Source of the DNA: an uncultured Flavobacteriales bacterium
GTDB taxonomy: Bacteria > Bacteroidota > Bacteroidia > Flavobacteriales_D > Parvicellaceae
Direction: 5' to 3'
Assembly: GCA_913030835.1 (NCBI GenBank)
Contig: CAJWDP010000019.1
Location: 1 to 55,423, forward strand
Length of the DNA stretch: 55,423 bases
The notes under the pieces are model-generated. The model did no database searches and was not told where the DNA came from. It worked only from the letters and a program-made list of their open reading frames with translations. This document shows, in pieces, positions 46,369 through 55,011 of this stretch (its first letter is position 1; each line of letters begins with the position of its first letter). A program made the position numbers and the translations under genes.

Positions 46369-47612
46369 TGAACGATTTTGCCGTTCAAAATTACGGTATT
46401 GATAACTGGTTTTCCAAAGGAATAGGGGAGGTAGGAGTAAGAAGGAATTTCATCAGTGATGAAAACATTGGCTTTCTTACCTTTCGCTATAGTACCCAGT
46501 TCTTTCTCTACTCCCATAGCATATGCTGAATTAATTGTGGAAGCATTGATGGCTTGCTCAGGTGTTAGGCCCATTCGAATGCATGCAAGGGAGACTACAA
46601 AGTTCATATTACCCGAAGGTGTAGACCCTGGATTATAGTCTGATGCAATAGCCAGTGGAAGGCCTGCTTGAATCATCTCTTTTCCAGGAGCATAGGGAAT
46701 ACCCAAGAAAAACGAGCAGGATGGTAGCGCTGTTGGCATTGTTGACGTTCCTTTTAAGGAATAGATATCTTCTGGTCTCATGATTTCCAGATGATCTACA
46801 GAGAGCGCATTGTGTTTAACGGCAATCTGAACTCCTCCTATTGCATTGAATTGATTGACGTGTACTTTTGGTCGGAGTCCGGCGGCAATTCCGGCTTCCA
46901 GAATTTCATCCATTTGTTCAGGAGAAAAGTAATTGGTTTCACAAAATACATCAATATAATCTGCCAATTCTTCTTCCTGAACTGCGGGTATCATTTCCTC
47001 AATGATTTCCTTGATATATAATTCTTTGTTGCTCTTGTATTTCCCGGGGAAAGCATGTGCTCCTAAAAAGCTGGCTTTGATGGTGGCAGATGAATTCGCC
47101 TTTAGACGTTTAACTACCCGTAGAATTTTTAGCTCTGATTCTAAAGATAGACCATATCCGCTTTTCATTTCAACAGCACCCGTTCCCAAAGCAATTAATT
47201 CCGCCAGCCGTTTTGAAGCTGATTCAAACAATTCATCTTCTGAAGCGCTTTCCAACCGTTTTGCCGAGTTGAGAATTCCCCCTCCTCGTTGAGCGATTTC
47301 TTCATAGGACAATCCATTAATCCGATCTACGAACTCTGATTCTCTTGATGCGGCATAGACCAGATGAGTATGTGAATCACACCAAGTCGGAAACACCAGT
47401 TTTCCAGATGCGTCAATCACCTGGTCTTGATCCGATACATTTATTTGATGTAGATCAGACATTGGCCCGAAATCAAGTATTCTATCTTCCTCGATTACCA
47501 AAAATGCATTTTTTAGGGTGGCTAGCTTACTCATTTTATCACCTGCCTTAAAATCCATTTTTTCGGATTCCGTTTGAATTAGCTCTTGAATGTTCTGTAT
47601 AATCAGTTTCAT
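46344..47612 (-). CDS. hutI: Imidazolonepropionase
   Basis: A 422-residue amidohydrolase-fold enzyme that opens imidazolone-5-propionate to N-formimino-glutamate in histidine breakdown. The metal-binding DSHTHLVYAA near residue 77, the family-typical RINGLSYEEIAQRGGGI, SGYGLSLESELK, HAFPGKYK and HVNQFNAIGG (metal His), and ASDYNPGSTPSGNM (metal Asp) are all present. No hutU, hutH or hutG is adjacent. A near -7 box (TAACTTCG, 47638-47645) lies 25 bases before the ATG. Convergent with tamB, 25-base overlap. Confidence 0.96.
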   Translation of the reverse strand: MKLIIQNIQELIQTESEKMDFKAGDKMSKLATLKNAFLVIEEDRILDFGPMSDLHQINVSDQDQVIDASGKLVFPTWCDSHTHLVYAASRESEFVDRINGLSYEEIAQRGGGILNSAKRLESASEDELFESASKRLAELIALGTGAVEMKSGYGLSLESELKILRVVKRLKANSSATIKASFLGAHAFPGKYKSNKELYIKEIIEEMIPAVQEEELADYIDVFCETNYFSPEQMDEILEAGIAAGLRPKVHVNQFNAIGGVQIAVKHNALSVDHLEIMRPEDIYSLKGTSTMPTALPSCSFFLGIPYAPGKEMIQAGLPLAIASDYNPGSTPSGNMNFVVSLACIRMGLTPEQAINASTINSAYAMGVEKELGTIAKGKKANVFITDEIPSYSYLPYSFGKPVINTVILNGKIVHQNGLPLM

Positions 47613-47877
47613 GACGTCACTTCCATAATGTAGTACTCGAAGTTATGTTTTTCTTTTGTCTATGGAAACGAGAAATAGAATAATTCCAATCTGGGAAAAA
47701 TTGATTTGATTTCCGAAAGGACTAGGTATTGGGCATTCTCTTGATTTCTTTGGTCGTATTTTTTAAAATTCAATTTTACGAGTTCAGAATAGGTATATTT
47801 AAAGTAAAAGAAATGTTACGAAGTGAAGTATGAACCTTTTTTTTACAAACGTGTACATATGATTCGATGATAGAATA

Positions 47878-49008
47878 ATGAAGAATTTTAGCTTACATAG
47901 TATCCTGATCGTATTGCTCTTTTTAGTTGCAATTTCCGGGAATTCGCAATCAAAGGTGAAGAATAAGAACGCGGAATCTCTTGCTCCAAAGTTAAATGAT
48001 GCAAAAATCAGCACTTTGAATTCAGTCGAGGAGCGGGATGAAGAAAACCGGGGGTTGTATTATGAAAATCAATATGTAAAGGAAAGATCAAAAAGAATTG
48101 ATATAAACACAAAGCAATTGGGCGAGAAAGACCAACGTGAATTGGACAAGATCGTAAAGACTTTGGAAGTAGAAGCGCCGAATTCAGCTGGGTATTACTA
48201 CGTTTCCTATCTGAATGCAAATCCTAATTCAGTAAACATTGAAAATCTAGATCGCGCATTTGAATTAACAAGTGATAAAACTTCGTTGTACGATGATTAT
48301 ATCGGTTATTACGAATTGACTCAAAATGCTGACAAGAAAAAAGAATTTTGCGAAAAACTGTATAAATCCAATGTAATACCCTCCGGAGTAATGGAGTACA
48401 ATTACAATGTTTTGATGTCGGTCGAAAAAGGTGGAATCTTGTTCGTGAATGGAGCCGACGATACGTACCCGATATGGGTGTATCAAAACACATTGAACGT
48501 AAGAAAAGATGTCACCATTTTAAATACAGATCTATTGGGCGTTGATTCATATCGAGCAAAAAAATTAAGAGATATAGGTGTTGGGATAAATTTGGATTAC
48601 AACGCCGATAGACTAAAATTCATAATATCTGTGGCAAAGGAAAATCCGGATAAGCCGATTTATTTTGCACTGACTTTTTCAAAATCTGTACTAAACGGCT
48701 TGAAGGACAACCTATATCTGACAGGATTGGCCTTAAAATACAGTCCTAATAAAATGGATAATCTGCCTATTCTTAAGAAAAACTGGGAAGAAAAGTTCAA
48801 AACAAAAACGCTTGAAAAATCTCAAGAAAATGGCACGGTGAAGAATTTGAACAGAAATTACATTCTACCCATGTTTCAACTGTCAGAACTTTACAAAATG
48901 GAAGGAGATGAGAGCGAATCAAAAAAGCTGAAGAAGACAATATTGAAGCTGGCAAAGGAGGGAGGAAAAGAGTCGAAAGTCATTAAATACATGCAAGAAC
49001 GGGAATAG
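47878..49008 (+). CDS. Exported protein resembling the C-terminal soluble part of DUF2723/TMEM260 proteins
   Basis: A 376-residue protein with a signal peptide (residues 1-24, core IVLLFLVAISG). A charged helical stretch (25-100) precedes a repeat-like helical region, then GGILFVNGADDTYPIWVYQ (185-203), PIYFALTFS (260-268) and LKDNLYLTGLALKYSP (275-290). These three segments match, as I recall them, the soluble C-terminal domain of DUF2723 membrane proteins (NGDNDTFPLWY..., PIYFA.T, L.GL.Y...P), here without the membrane helices. It ends 14 bases before an ECF sigma factor gene and is likely cotranscribed with it. The role is unknown; envelope sensing or a glycan-related function is inference. 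Confidence 0.65.
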   Translation: MKNFSLHSILIVLLFLVAISGNSQSKVKNKNAESLAPKLNDAKISTLNSVEERDEENRGLYYENQYVKERSKRIDINTKQLGEKDQRELDKIVKTLEVEAPNSAGYYYVSYLNANPNSVNIENLDRAFELTSDKTSLYDDYIGYYELTQNADKKKEFCEKLYKSNVIPSGVMEYNYNVLMSVEKGGILFVNGADDTYPIWVYQNTLNVRKDVTILNTDLLGVDSYRAKKLRDIGVGINLDYNADRLKFIISVAKENPDKPIYFALTFSKSVLNGLKDNLYLTGLALKYSPNKMDNLPILKKNWEEKFKTKTLEKSQENGTVKNLNRNYILPMFQLSELYKMEGDESESKKLKKTILKLAKEGGKESKVIKYMQERE

Positions 49009-49022
49009 CTGAACTGTCCCAC

Positions 49023-49667
49023 ATGAGTACGACGCGAGAAGAATATACCGATTTAGAGGATGAACTGCTAATGGAAAAAGTAGCGGGTGGGGACAGTGCG
49101 GCTTTCAGTGAACTCTACGACAGATATTCAACAGCATTGATTAACTATTTTTTTAGAATGCTATGGAGAGACAGAGAAAAAGCAGAGGACTTCATGCAGG
49201 AGCTATTTACCAAACTGATACACAAGCCACACCTGTATAATCCGGAAAGAAAATTTAAGACATGGATGTATAGTATTGCGAACAATATGTGTAAAAATGA
49301 ATATAGAAGGATGGAGGTTCGGCGAAATACGAGTAATGGATTGGGGGACAGGGAAGATATAAAAGACAGGAATGCCTTGTCCGATAAACTAGTGGATCGC
49401 GAATTGTTTAATGAAAAGCTGGATGAGGAGCTGTTGGAGTTAAGTGACAATCACCGAACGGTATTTGAGCTCAGGTACAGGGAAGATCTCAGCATCAAAG
49501 AAATTGCAGAAATATTGGAATGCTCCGAGGGAACGATTAAATCCAGACTATTCTATACGATTAAAAAACTATCTGAAAAATTGCAGCATTACAATCCAAA
49601 ATTAGCAGTCTTAATCATTGTGTCAATAGCAAGCGCTTTGACCGAATTCTTTAAATCACTACCATGA
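49023..49667 (+). CDS. ECF-type RNA polymerase sigma factor with hydrophobic C-terminal tail
   Basis: A 214-residue sigma-70 family protein. Region 2 spans residues 28-97 (FSELYDRYSTALINYFFRML, AEDFMQELFTKLIHK, KFKTWMYSIANNMCKNEYRR). Region 4 spans about 138-188 (NHRTVFELRYREDLSIKEIA, CSEGTIKSRLFYTIKKL, a helix-turn-helix for the -35 element). Unusually, residues 194-210 (LAVLIIVSIASALTEFF) are a hydrophobic helix long enough to touch or enter the membrane. Its TGA overlaps the ATG of the next gene (ATGA), so sigma and anti-sigma-like protein are coupled. Confidence 0.92.
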   Translation: MSTTREEYTDLEDELLMEKVAGGDSAAFSELYDRYSTALINYFFRMLWRDREKAEDFMQELFTKLIHKPHLYNPERKFKTWMYSIANNMCKNEYRRMEVRRNTSNGLGDREDIKDRNALSDKLVDRELFNEKLDEELLELSDNHRTVFELRYREDLSIKEIAEILECSEGTIKSRLFYTIKKLSEKLQHYNPKLAVLIIVSIASALTEFFKSLP

Positions 49668-50689
49668 GTTCAGAATTAAAATACCAACCGGAAGATATTG
49701 AGTTCATATTACTGAATAAAGACTTCAATGAACTGAATAAAGAAGAAAGAAGATTTGTTGACGAGTTTATCAAGTCCGAAGAGGAATATTTACTGATGCG
49801 AAAAACGCTGCTGAATATTTCTAAATCGGTTCATCCAGAAGTTGAAATTGTACCGCCGTACTCGATTAAAGACCGTCTAATGGCTGAATTTGATGAAAAA
49901 GAAAGGGTCGGTATAGTTGCATGGTGGAACCGTATGGTGAAGGCATTGTTCCCGGAAAATAGATCGATTCTGGCAAAGCCGGGAATTCAGATGAGTCTGG
50001 TGGTGTGTTCTGTGTTGGTCCTAGTGATTATGATTCCATGGTCGGATCTGGGTACAAAGAAAGAGAATGTGGCGTATAATGAGAACGCAGTGAAAAATGA
50101 ACAGCGTGAAGAACTACAATCAGAAACAAATGTCATTCGCTCGGCAGAGACGGAAGTTGAGAAAGAAATAGCCGGGGAGGATGCCGAAACCAACAACACG
50201 ATTGCTTCGGATGAATTCATGGAAGTACCTGAAGCTTCCTTTTTAGCTGATGAGGTGGTTTCAGCTGATTTTAAAGCTATGGTCAGGGATTCAGTTGGGA
50301 CAATGTCTAATGCTTTGGGAGACATTGATCAGTATGCTTTTTTAAGTGAAAAGCCAGCATCCATTGAGGACATTTCAACGGCTGAATACAAAGATTATGA
50401 AGAAACAGACTCAACAGCAATTTCTCTGCAAGATGACAAGCTAGATTTTGATGAGGTAGCAGTTTCTGGCAATAGCCATATGGTCAATTCTGCTGAAGGA
50501 ACTGCAGAAGCATACAATTATACCTCAGGTGCTGAGTTGCTTAAAGAAACGGTTGTAGTTAGTTCAGAAAGCGTTTCAAAACGAAGTAATTTACGCGCAA
50601 AAAAGGAAACCTCTCTATCTCCAATGGCCACAAGTAGGTCGTTGTCAGATCAACAAGATCTGATTGACTTGTTATTTACCGCAATGTAG
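49664..50689 (+). CDS. Single-pass anti-sigma-factor-like membrane protein
   Basis: A 341-residue protein. Residues 1-105 are cytosolic and helical (DFNELNKEERRFVDEFIKSE, LLMRKTLLNI), similar in layout to anti-sigma domains. One transmembrane helix is at 109-125 (QMSLVVCSVLVLVIMIP). About 215 residues follow on the periplasmic side, acidic and low in complexity, ending LSDQQDLIDLLFTAM. No zinc-binding HxxxCxxC is seen, so it is not a ZAS-type factor. Coupling by 4-base overlap to an ECF sigma gene is the main support for the call. Confidence 0.72.
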   Translation: MSSELKYQPEDIEFILLNKDFNELNKEERRFVDEFIKSEEEYLLMRKTLLNISKSVHPEVEIVPPYSIKDRLMAEFDEKERVGIVAWWNRMVKALFPENRSILAKPGIQMSLVVCSVLVLVIMIPWSDLGTKKENVAYNENAVKNEQREELQSETNVIRSAETEVEKEIAGEDAETNNTIASDEFMEVPEASFLADEVVSADFKAMVRDSVGTMSNALGDIDQYAFLSEKPASIEDISTAEYKDYEETDSTAISLQDDKLDFDEVAVSGNSHMVNSAEGTAEAYNYTSGAELLKETVVVSSESVSKRSNLRAKKETSLSPMATSRSLSDQQDLIDLLFTAM

Positions 50690-50740
50690 TCTTGTCGAAA
50701 TCAGACAAAAATCATAGGAGCTTTTCCCTATATTTAAATA

Positions 50741-51469
50741 ATGTTTGAGAAGTGGAACGTAAGAACTGAATTAACCCGAGAACGAGAGATTCTGGCCGAA
50801 AACTACTGTCCAGTAAGTATAGCGAAAGCAATTTACATCGAACAAGAGTTTGAAGATTGCAGAGTGGTGGAGGCCTTGGGTAGTTCCGGTTGCGGTGTTC
50901 AGGAAATCGATGAACGCTGTTTGGATCAGAATCGGATCTATACACTTAACGAGATCAAAAAAATAGCAATCGATTATAGATTAAGGTTTCTGCCTTCAAA
51001 GTATTTTATTGGGGATATTCCTTACGATGCCATCATGGAGATAAAAAAGCTTCGTAAAGCTACGGGAAGCGAAGTCAACAAATTTAGAGTATTGGCGCCA
51101 TCAAAAAGGTTTGAATTAGAAGATGAAAATGCCGATCCATTGTTATTCACACCTTTGTCCAATGGGAAGTATTACCTCATTCATCAGTGGGGAAACGATT
51201 TAGCATGGTATAAGAAAATTATGGCTATACCGATGAGGTCCTATCGCCATATGGTTGGTTTTGCATGTTTTTGTGCATTTGTTTTTGCATTGATTGTTCC
51301 AGCGGATATCATCATGAATTCGAGTCGGGTAGAATACGATTACTTTGACTTTTACCGCATCGCATTTTTCTTTTTCATGTGTATCTTATTTTGCGCTGTT
51401 TCTGTATTCTGTTCGTTCGCCTTTAGCCTTTTTCCAAGTGATTATATTTGGAAGAAGAAAACCTTTTAG
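50741..51469 (+). CDS. Uncharacterised Cys-rich protein with two C-terminal membrane helices
   Basis: A 242-residue protein I do not recognise. The N-terminal 170 residues are soluble and have four Cys within 38 residues (23, 40, 51, 60), which could bind metal or form disulfides. The C-terminus has two hydrophobic helices, about 174-195 (FACFCAFVFALIVPADIIM) and 208-232 (YRIAFFFFMCILFCAVSVFC), then a short basic tail. With no signal peptide, the soluble part is probably cytosolic. It lies 51 bases after the anti-sigma-like gene on the same strand; short inverted repeats (TTGTC/GACAA at 50692-50708) occupy the gap. Confidence 0.6.
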   Translation: MFEKWNVRTELTREREILAENYCPVSIAKAIYIEQEFEDCRVVEALGSSGCGVQEIDERCLDQNRIYTLNEIKKIAIDYRLRFLPSKYFIGDIPYDAIMEIKKLRKATGSEVNKFRVLAPSKRFELEDENADPLLFTPLSNGKYYLIHQWGNDLAWYKKIMAIPMRSYRHMVGFACFCAFVFALIVPADIIMNSSRVEYDYFDFYRIAFFFFMCILFCAVSVFCSFAFSLFPSDYIWKKKTF

Positions 51470-51587
51470 TTCGTTTTCTTTCGTTTTTAGCTGTTAAACT
51501 GCCCTTTCGTCATACCTAAGTCTTATGTTATTTAGTCACAATTGGCATAGCCATTCCTCTTATCGACATTTTGTCATAAATAATCGG

Positions 51588-51604
51588 TTGGCACGTGCTT
51601 TGAA
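51588..51604 (+). promoter_or_regulatory. Sigma54-like element upstream of htpG
   Basis: TTGGCACGTGCTTTGAA matches the -24/-12 pattern TGGCAC-N5-TTGC with GG and the -12 dinucleotide at correct spacing, but has A in place of the -12 C. It lies 59 bases before the htpG ATG. The same bases also contain GTGCTTTG, a one-mismatch housekeeping -7 box, so the assignment is uncertain. Confidence 0.4.
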
Positions 51605-51663
51605 CAAGGGTGCAGCATATTAGATGATTTTTAAATTGAATATTAATTTTTAATAAGTAGAAA

Positions 51664-53565
51664 ATGCAAACAGGTCAGATAAACGTTCAAACAGAGAACA
51701 TTTTTCCGATAATCAAGAAATTCCTGTATTCCGATACGGAGATCTTTTTAAGAGAACTGGTGTCGAATGCGGTGGATGCAACGCAGAAAATTAAGACCCT
51801 TTCCTCTTTAGGAGAATTCAAAGGTGAGGTTGGAGATCTTAAGGTGGAGGTCATTCTGGATAAAGAAAACAAAACCATCACCATTCGTGATAACGGCATT
51901 GGAATGACTGAAGAAGAAGTGGATAAATACATCAATCAGATTGCTTTTTCAGGCGCTGAAGAATTTGTAGAGAAGTACAAAGACAAGGCTGAAGCCATTA
52001 TCGGTCATTTTGGATTGGGCTTTTATTCGTCCTTTATGGTTTCGGATAAAGTTAATATCATAACCAAGTCTCACAAGAAAGGCGCAAAAGCTGTTAAGTG
52101 GGAGTCGAACGGAACCCCTGAATTTACTATAGAGGAGGTCGAAAAGGAAAACAGAGGGACCGACATTGTTTTGCACGTAAGTGAAGATTCTTCAGAATTC
52201 CTGGAAGATGCAAGAATCAGCTCAATTTTGAATAAATATTGTAAGTTTTTGCCCCATCCAATCATTTTTGGAGAGAAGTCCAATTGGATAGATGATCCGG
52301 AAGGTGAAAAGGACGAAGAGGGACACGTAAAGAAGGTCGAGGAAAAAGTTCCGAATCAGATCAACAATACGGAGCCTACTTGGGTAAAAAAGCCATCGGA
52401 TCTTAAGGATGAGGATTACAAAGGATTTTACAATGAGCTCTATCCATTTACAGATGAGCCTTTGTTTAATATCCATTTGAATGTAGATTATCCGTTTAAC
52501 CTAACAGGGATATTGTACTTTCCGAAGCTGAAAAACAATATAGAAGTTCAAAAAAATAAAATTCAGCTCTATTCCAATCAAGTATTCATAACGGATTCGG
52601 TAGAAAACATTGTTCCTGACTTCTTAACCTTGTTGCATGGAGTTATAGACTCTCCGGATATTCCTTTGAATGTGTCTCGATCCTATTTGCAGAGCGATAG
52701 TAATGTGAAGAAGATTTCGAACCACATAACGAAAAAAGTGGCGGATAAATTAGGTTCTATGTTTAAGAACGATCGTGAAGATTTTCAGAAGAAATGGGAC
52801 GATATCAAGGTGTTCATTCAATATGGTATGCTGAGTGAGGATAAGTTTTACGACAAAGCAAAAGACTTTAATTTGTTTAAAACGTCCGAAGGAGACTATT
52901 ACACTACAGAAGAATTCAAGGAAAAAGTAAGTGCTGCTCAGACGGATAAAGATGGTAAATTGGTTATTCTCTATTCCAATGATCTGGATGAACAACATGC
53001 CTTTATAGCTACTGCGCGTGATCGTGGATACGAGGTGTTGGAAATGAACAGTCCTCTTGATGTTCACCTGATATCCATGTTGGAGCAGAAACTGGAAAAA
53101 GTATCGTTTGCACGGGTTGATGCAGATACGATAGACAAACTCATTCAAAAAGAAGAAGAGCAACCTTCAAAGCTATCTGAGGAGGATGAGAAAACGTTAA
53201 AGCCGGTTTTTGAATCACTTGTGAATAAAGAGCAATTTGTTGTTCAGTTTGAAAGTATGAGTGAAACCGACGTTCCGATGATGGTTACTCAAAGCGAGTT
53301 TATGAGAAGAATGAAGGAACAACAAGCGATGGGAGGCGGAATGAACTTCATGGGTAATTTGCCAGAGATGCACAACCTTGTAGTGAATTCGAATCACCCG
53401 TTGATTTCTGAAATTCTGAATGCCAAAAGCAAGAAGAAACAGGAAGGGCTTGCTAAACAGGCAACTGATCTTGCCTTGTTGGCGCAGGGAATGCTAAAAG
53501 GTGAAGAGTTAACCACATTCATCAAAAGGAGTGTAGAGATTCTTACTCCAAAGAAAAGTAAGTAG
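51664..53565 (+). CDS. htpG: Molecular chaperone HtpG (Hsp90)
   Basis: A 633-residue cytosolic Hsp90. The GHKL ATPase domain is intact: FLRELVSNAVDATQKI (residues 26-41), the ATP-binding IRDNGIGMTEEEV near 74, and GHFGLGFYSSFMV near 115. The middle domain follows with LPLNVSRSYLQSD (as PLNVSRSYLQSD near 340), and the C-terminal dimerisation domain covers about 510-633. Length is normal. It follows a 194-base gap with a sigma54-like element and a GACATTTTGTC inverted repeat (51565-51575), and meets a minus-strand histidine kinase gene 25 bases downstream. Confidence 0.97.
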   Translation: MQTGQINVQTENIFPIIKKFLYSDTEIFLRELVSNAVDATQKIKTLSSLGEFKGEVGDLKVEVILDKENKTITIRDNGIGMTEEEVDKYINQIAFSGAEEFVEKYKDKAEAIIGHFGLGFYSSFMVSDKVNIITKSHKKGAKAVKWESNGTPEFTIEEVEKENRGTDIVLHVSEDSSEFLEDARISSILNKYCKFLPHPIIFGEKSNWIDDPEGEKDEEGHVKKVEEKVPNQINNTEPTWVKKPSDLKDEDYKGFYNELYPFTDEPLFNIHLNVDYPFNLTGILYFPKLKNNIEVQKNKIQLYSNQVFITDSVENIVPDFLTLLHGVIDSPDIPLNVSRSYLQSDSNVKKISNHITKKVADKLGSMFKNDREDFQKKWDDIKVFIQYGMLSEDKFYDKAKDFNLFKTSEGDYYTTEEFKEKVSAAQTDKDGKLVILYSNDLDEQHAFIATARDRGYEVLEMNSPLDVHLISMLEQKLEKVSFARVDADTIDKLIQKEEEQPSKLSEEDEKTLKPVFESLVNKEQFVVQFESMSETDVPMMVTQSEFMRRMKEQQAMGGGMNFMGNLPEMHNLVVNSNHPLISEILNAKSKKKQEGLAKQATDLALLAQGMLKGEELTTFIKRSVEILTPKKSK

Positions 53566-53590
53566 GTTTCCTTTAAACTTATTTAATGTT

Positions 53591-54958
53591 TTAATTGGGG
53601 AGTCGTTTAAATCGAATTTCAAAACGACTCCCCTTATTTTCTTCCGTTTCTACCGATATAGTGCCTTTGTTCAGTTCGATGTAGCTTTTAACAATGGATA
53701 ATCCCAATCCTGAACCGGAAAATTCCACAACATTCGAGGCTCTGTAGAACGGCTGAAATAGTTGGTTTAGGTCTTTTTGGGGAATACCAATTCCCTGGTC
53801 TTCGATAACAATCGAGATTATATCTTGATCTTGATCGAGTATTAGCTTTGGATTACTATCGTTGGAGTATTTGAAAGCATTGGAAACCAGATTAGTGATG
53901 GCATGCCGAAGCATTTTCTGATCTGCTTTGATCATTGTATCAGTTGTTTTCACCGTATACTCTAAACGACGCCCATTTTGGTTTATTTCGTTGAATTGTT
54001 CCGAAATATCCGAACAAAGTTCGTTCAGATTCAAGTCCAACTTATTGATGCTCATCTTGCCTGAGGATACTTTCCCTAGAATTAGCACGTCATCCATAAG
54101 CTCCGTCATTCTGTCAATTTCTGCTGTTATCCTTGCTGTAGATTTGTCCATTTTGTCTTTAAGATCGGGCTGGACTTTCGGAGCAATAATTTTAAGTATA
54201 TCAGAATTGGCTTGAATAATAGCTAGGGGTGTTCTGAATTGATGGGAAGCCACCGAAACAAAATGCGTTTTCATTTCACCGAGGTGTTTTTCTTTTCGCA
54301 ACGCCTTATTCAGTCGTTCTGTTTGTTTTCTTAGCTTCAAGGACGTTTCCTCTCTCTCATTGATGAAATTAGTTGTTAACGTATTGATTCTTCTTGATAT
54401 GATCCATAACAAGGCCGTAACAAATGCAAGTAATATTACCGTAACTAAAGTCAATTTTACAATTGAATTTCTGATTATAATTTGACCATGTTTCTTTGAT
54501 AAGGATAAGACAAACGAACCGATGGGCTCATTCAAGTTGTTTGCGAGTTCTTTATAGATACTTATTGATTGATCTTCATCAACATACTGTGATGATTTTT
54601 TAAATTCAATTGGATTAAAAACATTGTTTTCTCCTTCTCCAACAACCAGTTGTTTCTCTGCATTGTAGAAAGCAAGAGATTTAAAGTCCGGCTCTATGGA
54701 TTTCAATTCAGCTATTCTCTTTACAAGTGCAACCGAGTCTTCCAGTAATAAATCTAGAAGAACGGACCCTTCAATGTGGGCGGAAAGAGCTTTCCCTTTT
54801 GATTCAAGTTCTGATTCAATAAAGTTTTCTTGGTCATTTAAACTTACCCAAATGAGTATATAAAATATTAGACCGACTAAAATGGTAAACGGAAGTATAT
54901 AGCGAACCCTTATTGGACTGAATGGTTTCTTGCCTGAAAACTTCTCGGATGTACTCAT
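53591..54958 (-). CDS. Membrane-bound sensor histidine kinase
   Basis: A 455-residue kinase. TM1 is at about 21-40 and TM2 at about 166-187; a periplasmic sensor domain of about 125 residues lies between, with no recognised ligand motif. HisKA has the phospho-accepting His239 in ASHQFRTPLAII. The ATPase domain carries the N box NLVSNAFKYS, G1 DQGIGIP, F box FQPFYRA and G2 GSGLGLSIV. No response regulator is adjacent; the unknown gene upstream on the same strand is cut by the window edge, and a partner may lie beyond it. Confidence 0.93.
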   Translation of the reverse strand: MSTSEKFSGKKPFSPIRVRYILPFTILVGLIFYILIWVSLNDQENFIESELESKGKALSAHIEGSVLLDLLLEDSVALVKRIAELKSIEPDFKSLAFYNAEKQLVVGEGENNVFNPIEFKKSSQYVDEDQSISIYKELANNLNEPIGSFVLSLSKKHGQIIIRNSIVKLTLVTVILLAFVTALLWIISRRINTLTTNFINEREETSLKLRKQTERLNKALRKEKHLGEMKTHFVSVASHQFRTPLAIIQANSDILKIIAPKVQPDLKDKMDKSTARITAEIDRMTELMDDVLILGKVSSGKMSINKLDLNLNELCSDISEQFNEINQNGRRLEYTVKTTDTMIKADQKMLRHAITNLVSNAFKYSNDSNPKLILDQDQDIISIVIEDQGIGIPQKDLNQLFQPFYRASNVVEFSGSGLGLSIVKSYIELNKGTISVETEENKGSRFEIRFKRLPN

Positions 54959-55011
54959 TTGTTGTAGTGCGATTTATTTCTGTGCGAAACTTCCATTCTT
55001 ACTATCTGAAA

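Noticed and set aside
50692-50708. TTGTC/GACAA inverted repeat as a terminator
   Set aside because: Only 5-bp arms with a 7-base loop and no T run; at most an operator, so it is mentioned only with the neighbouring gene.
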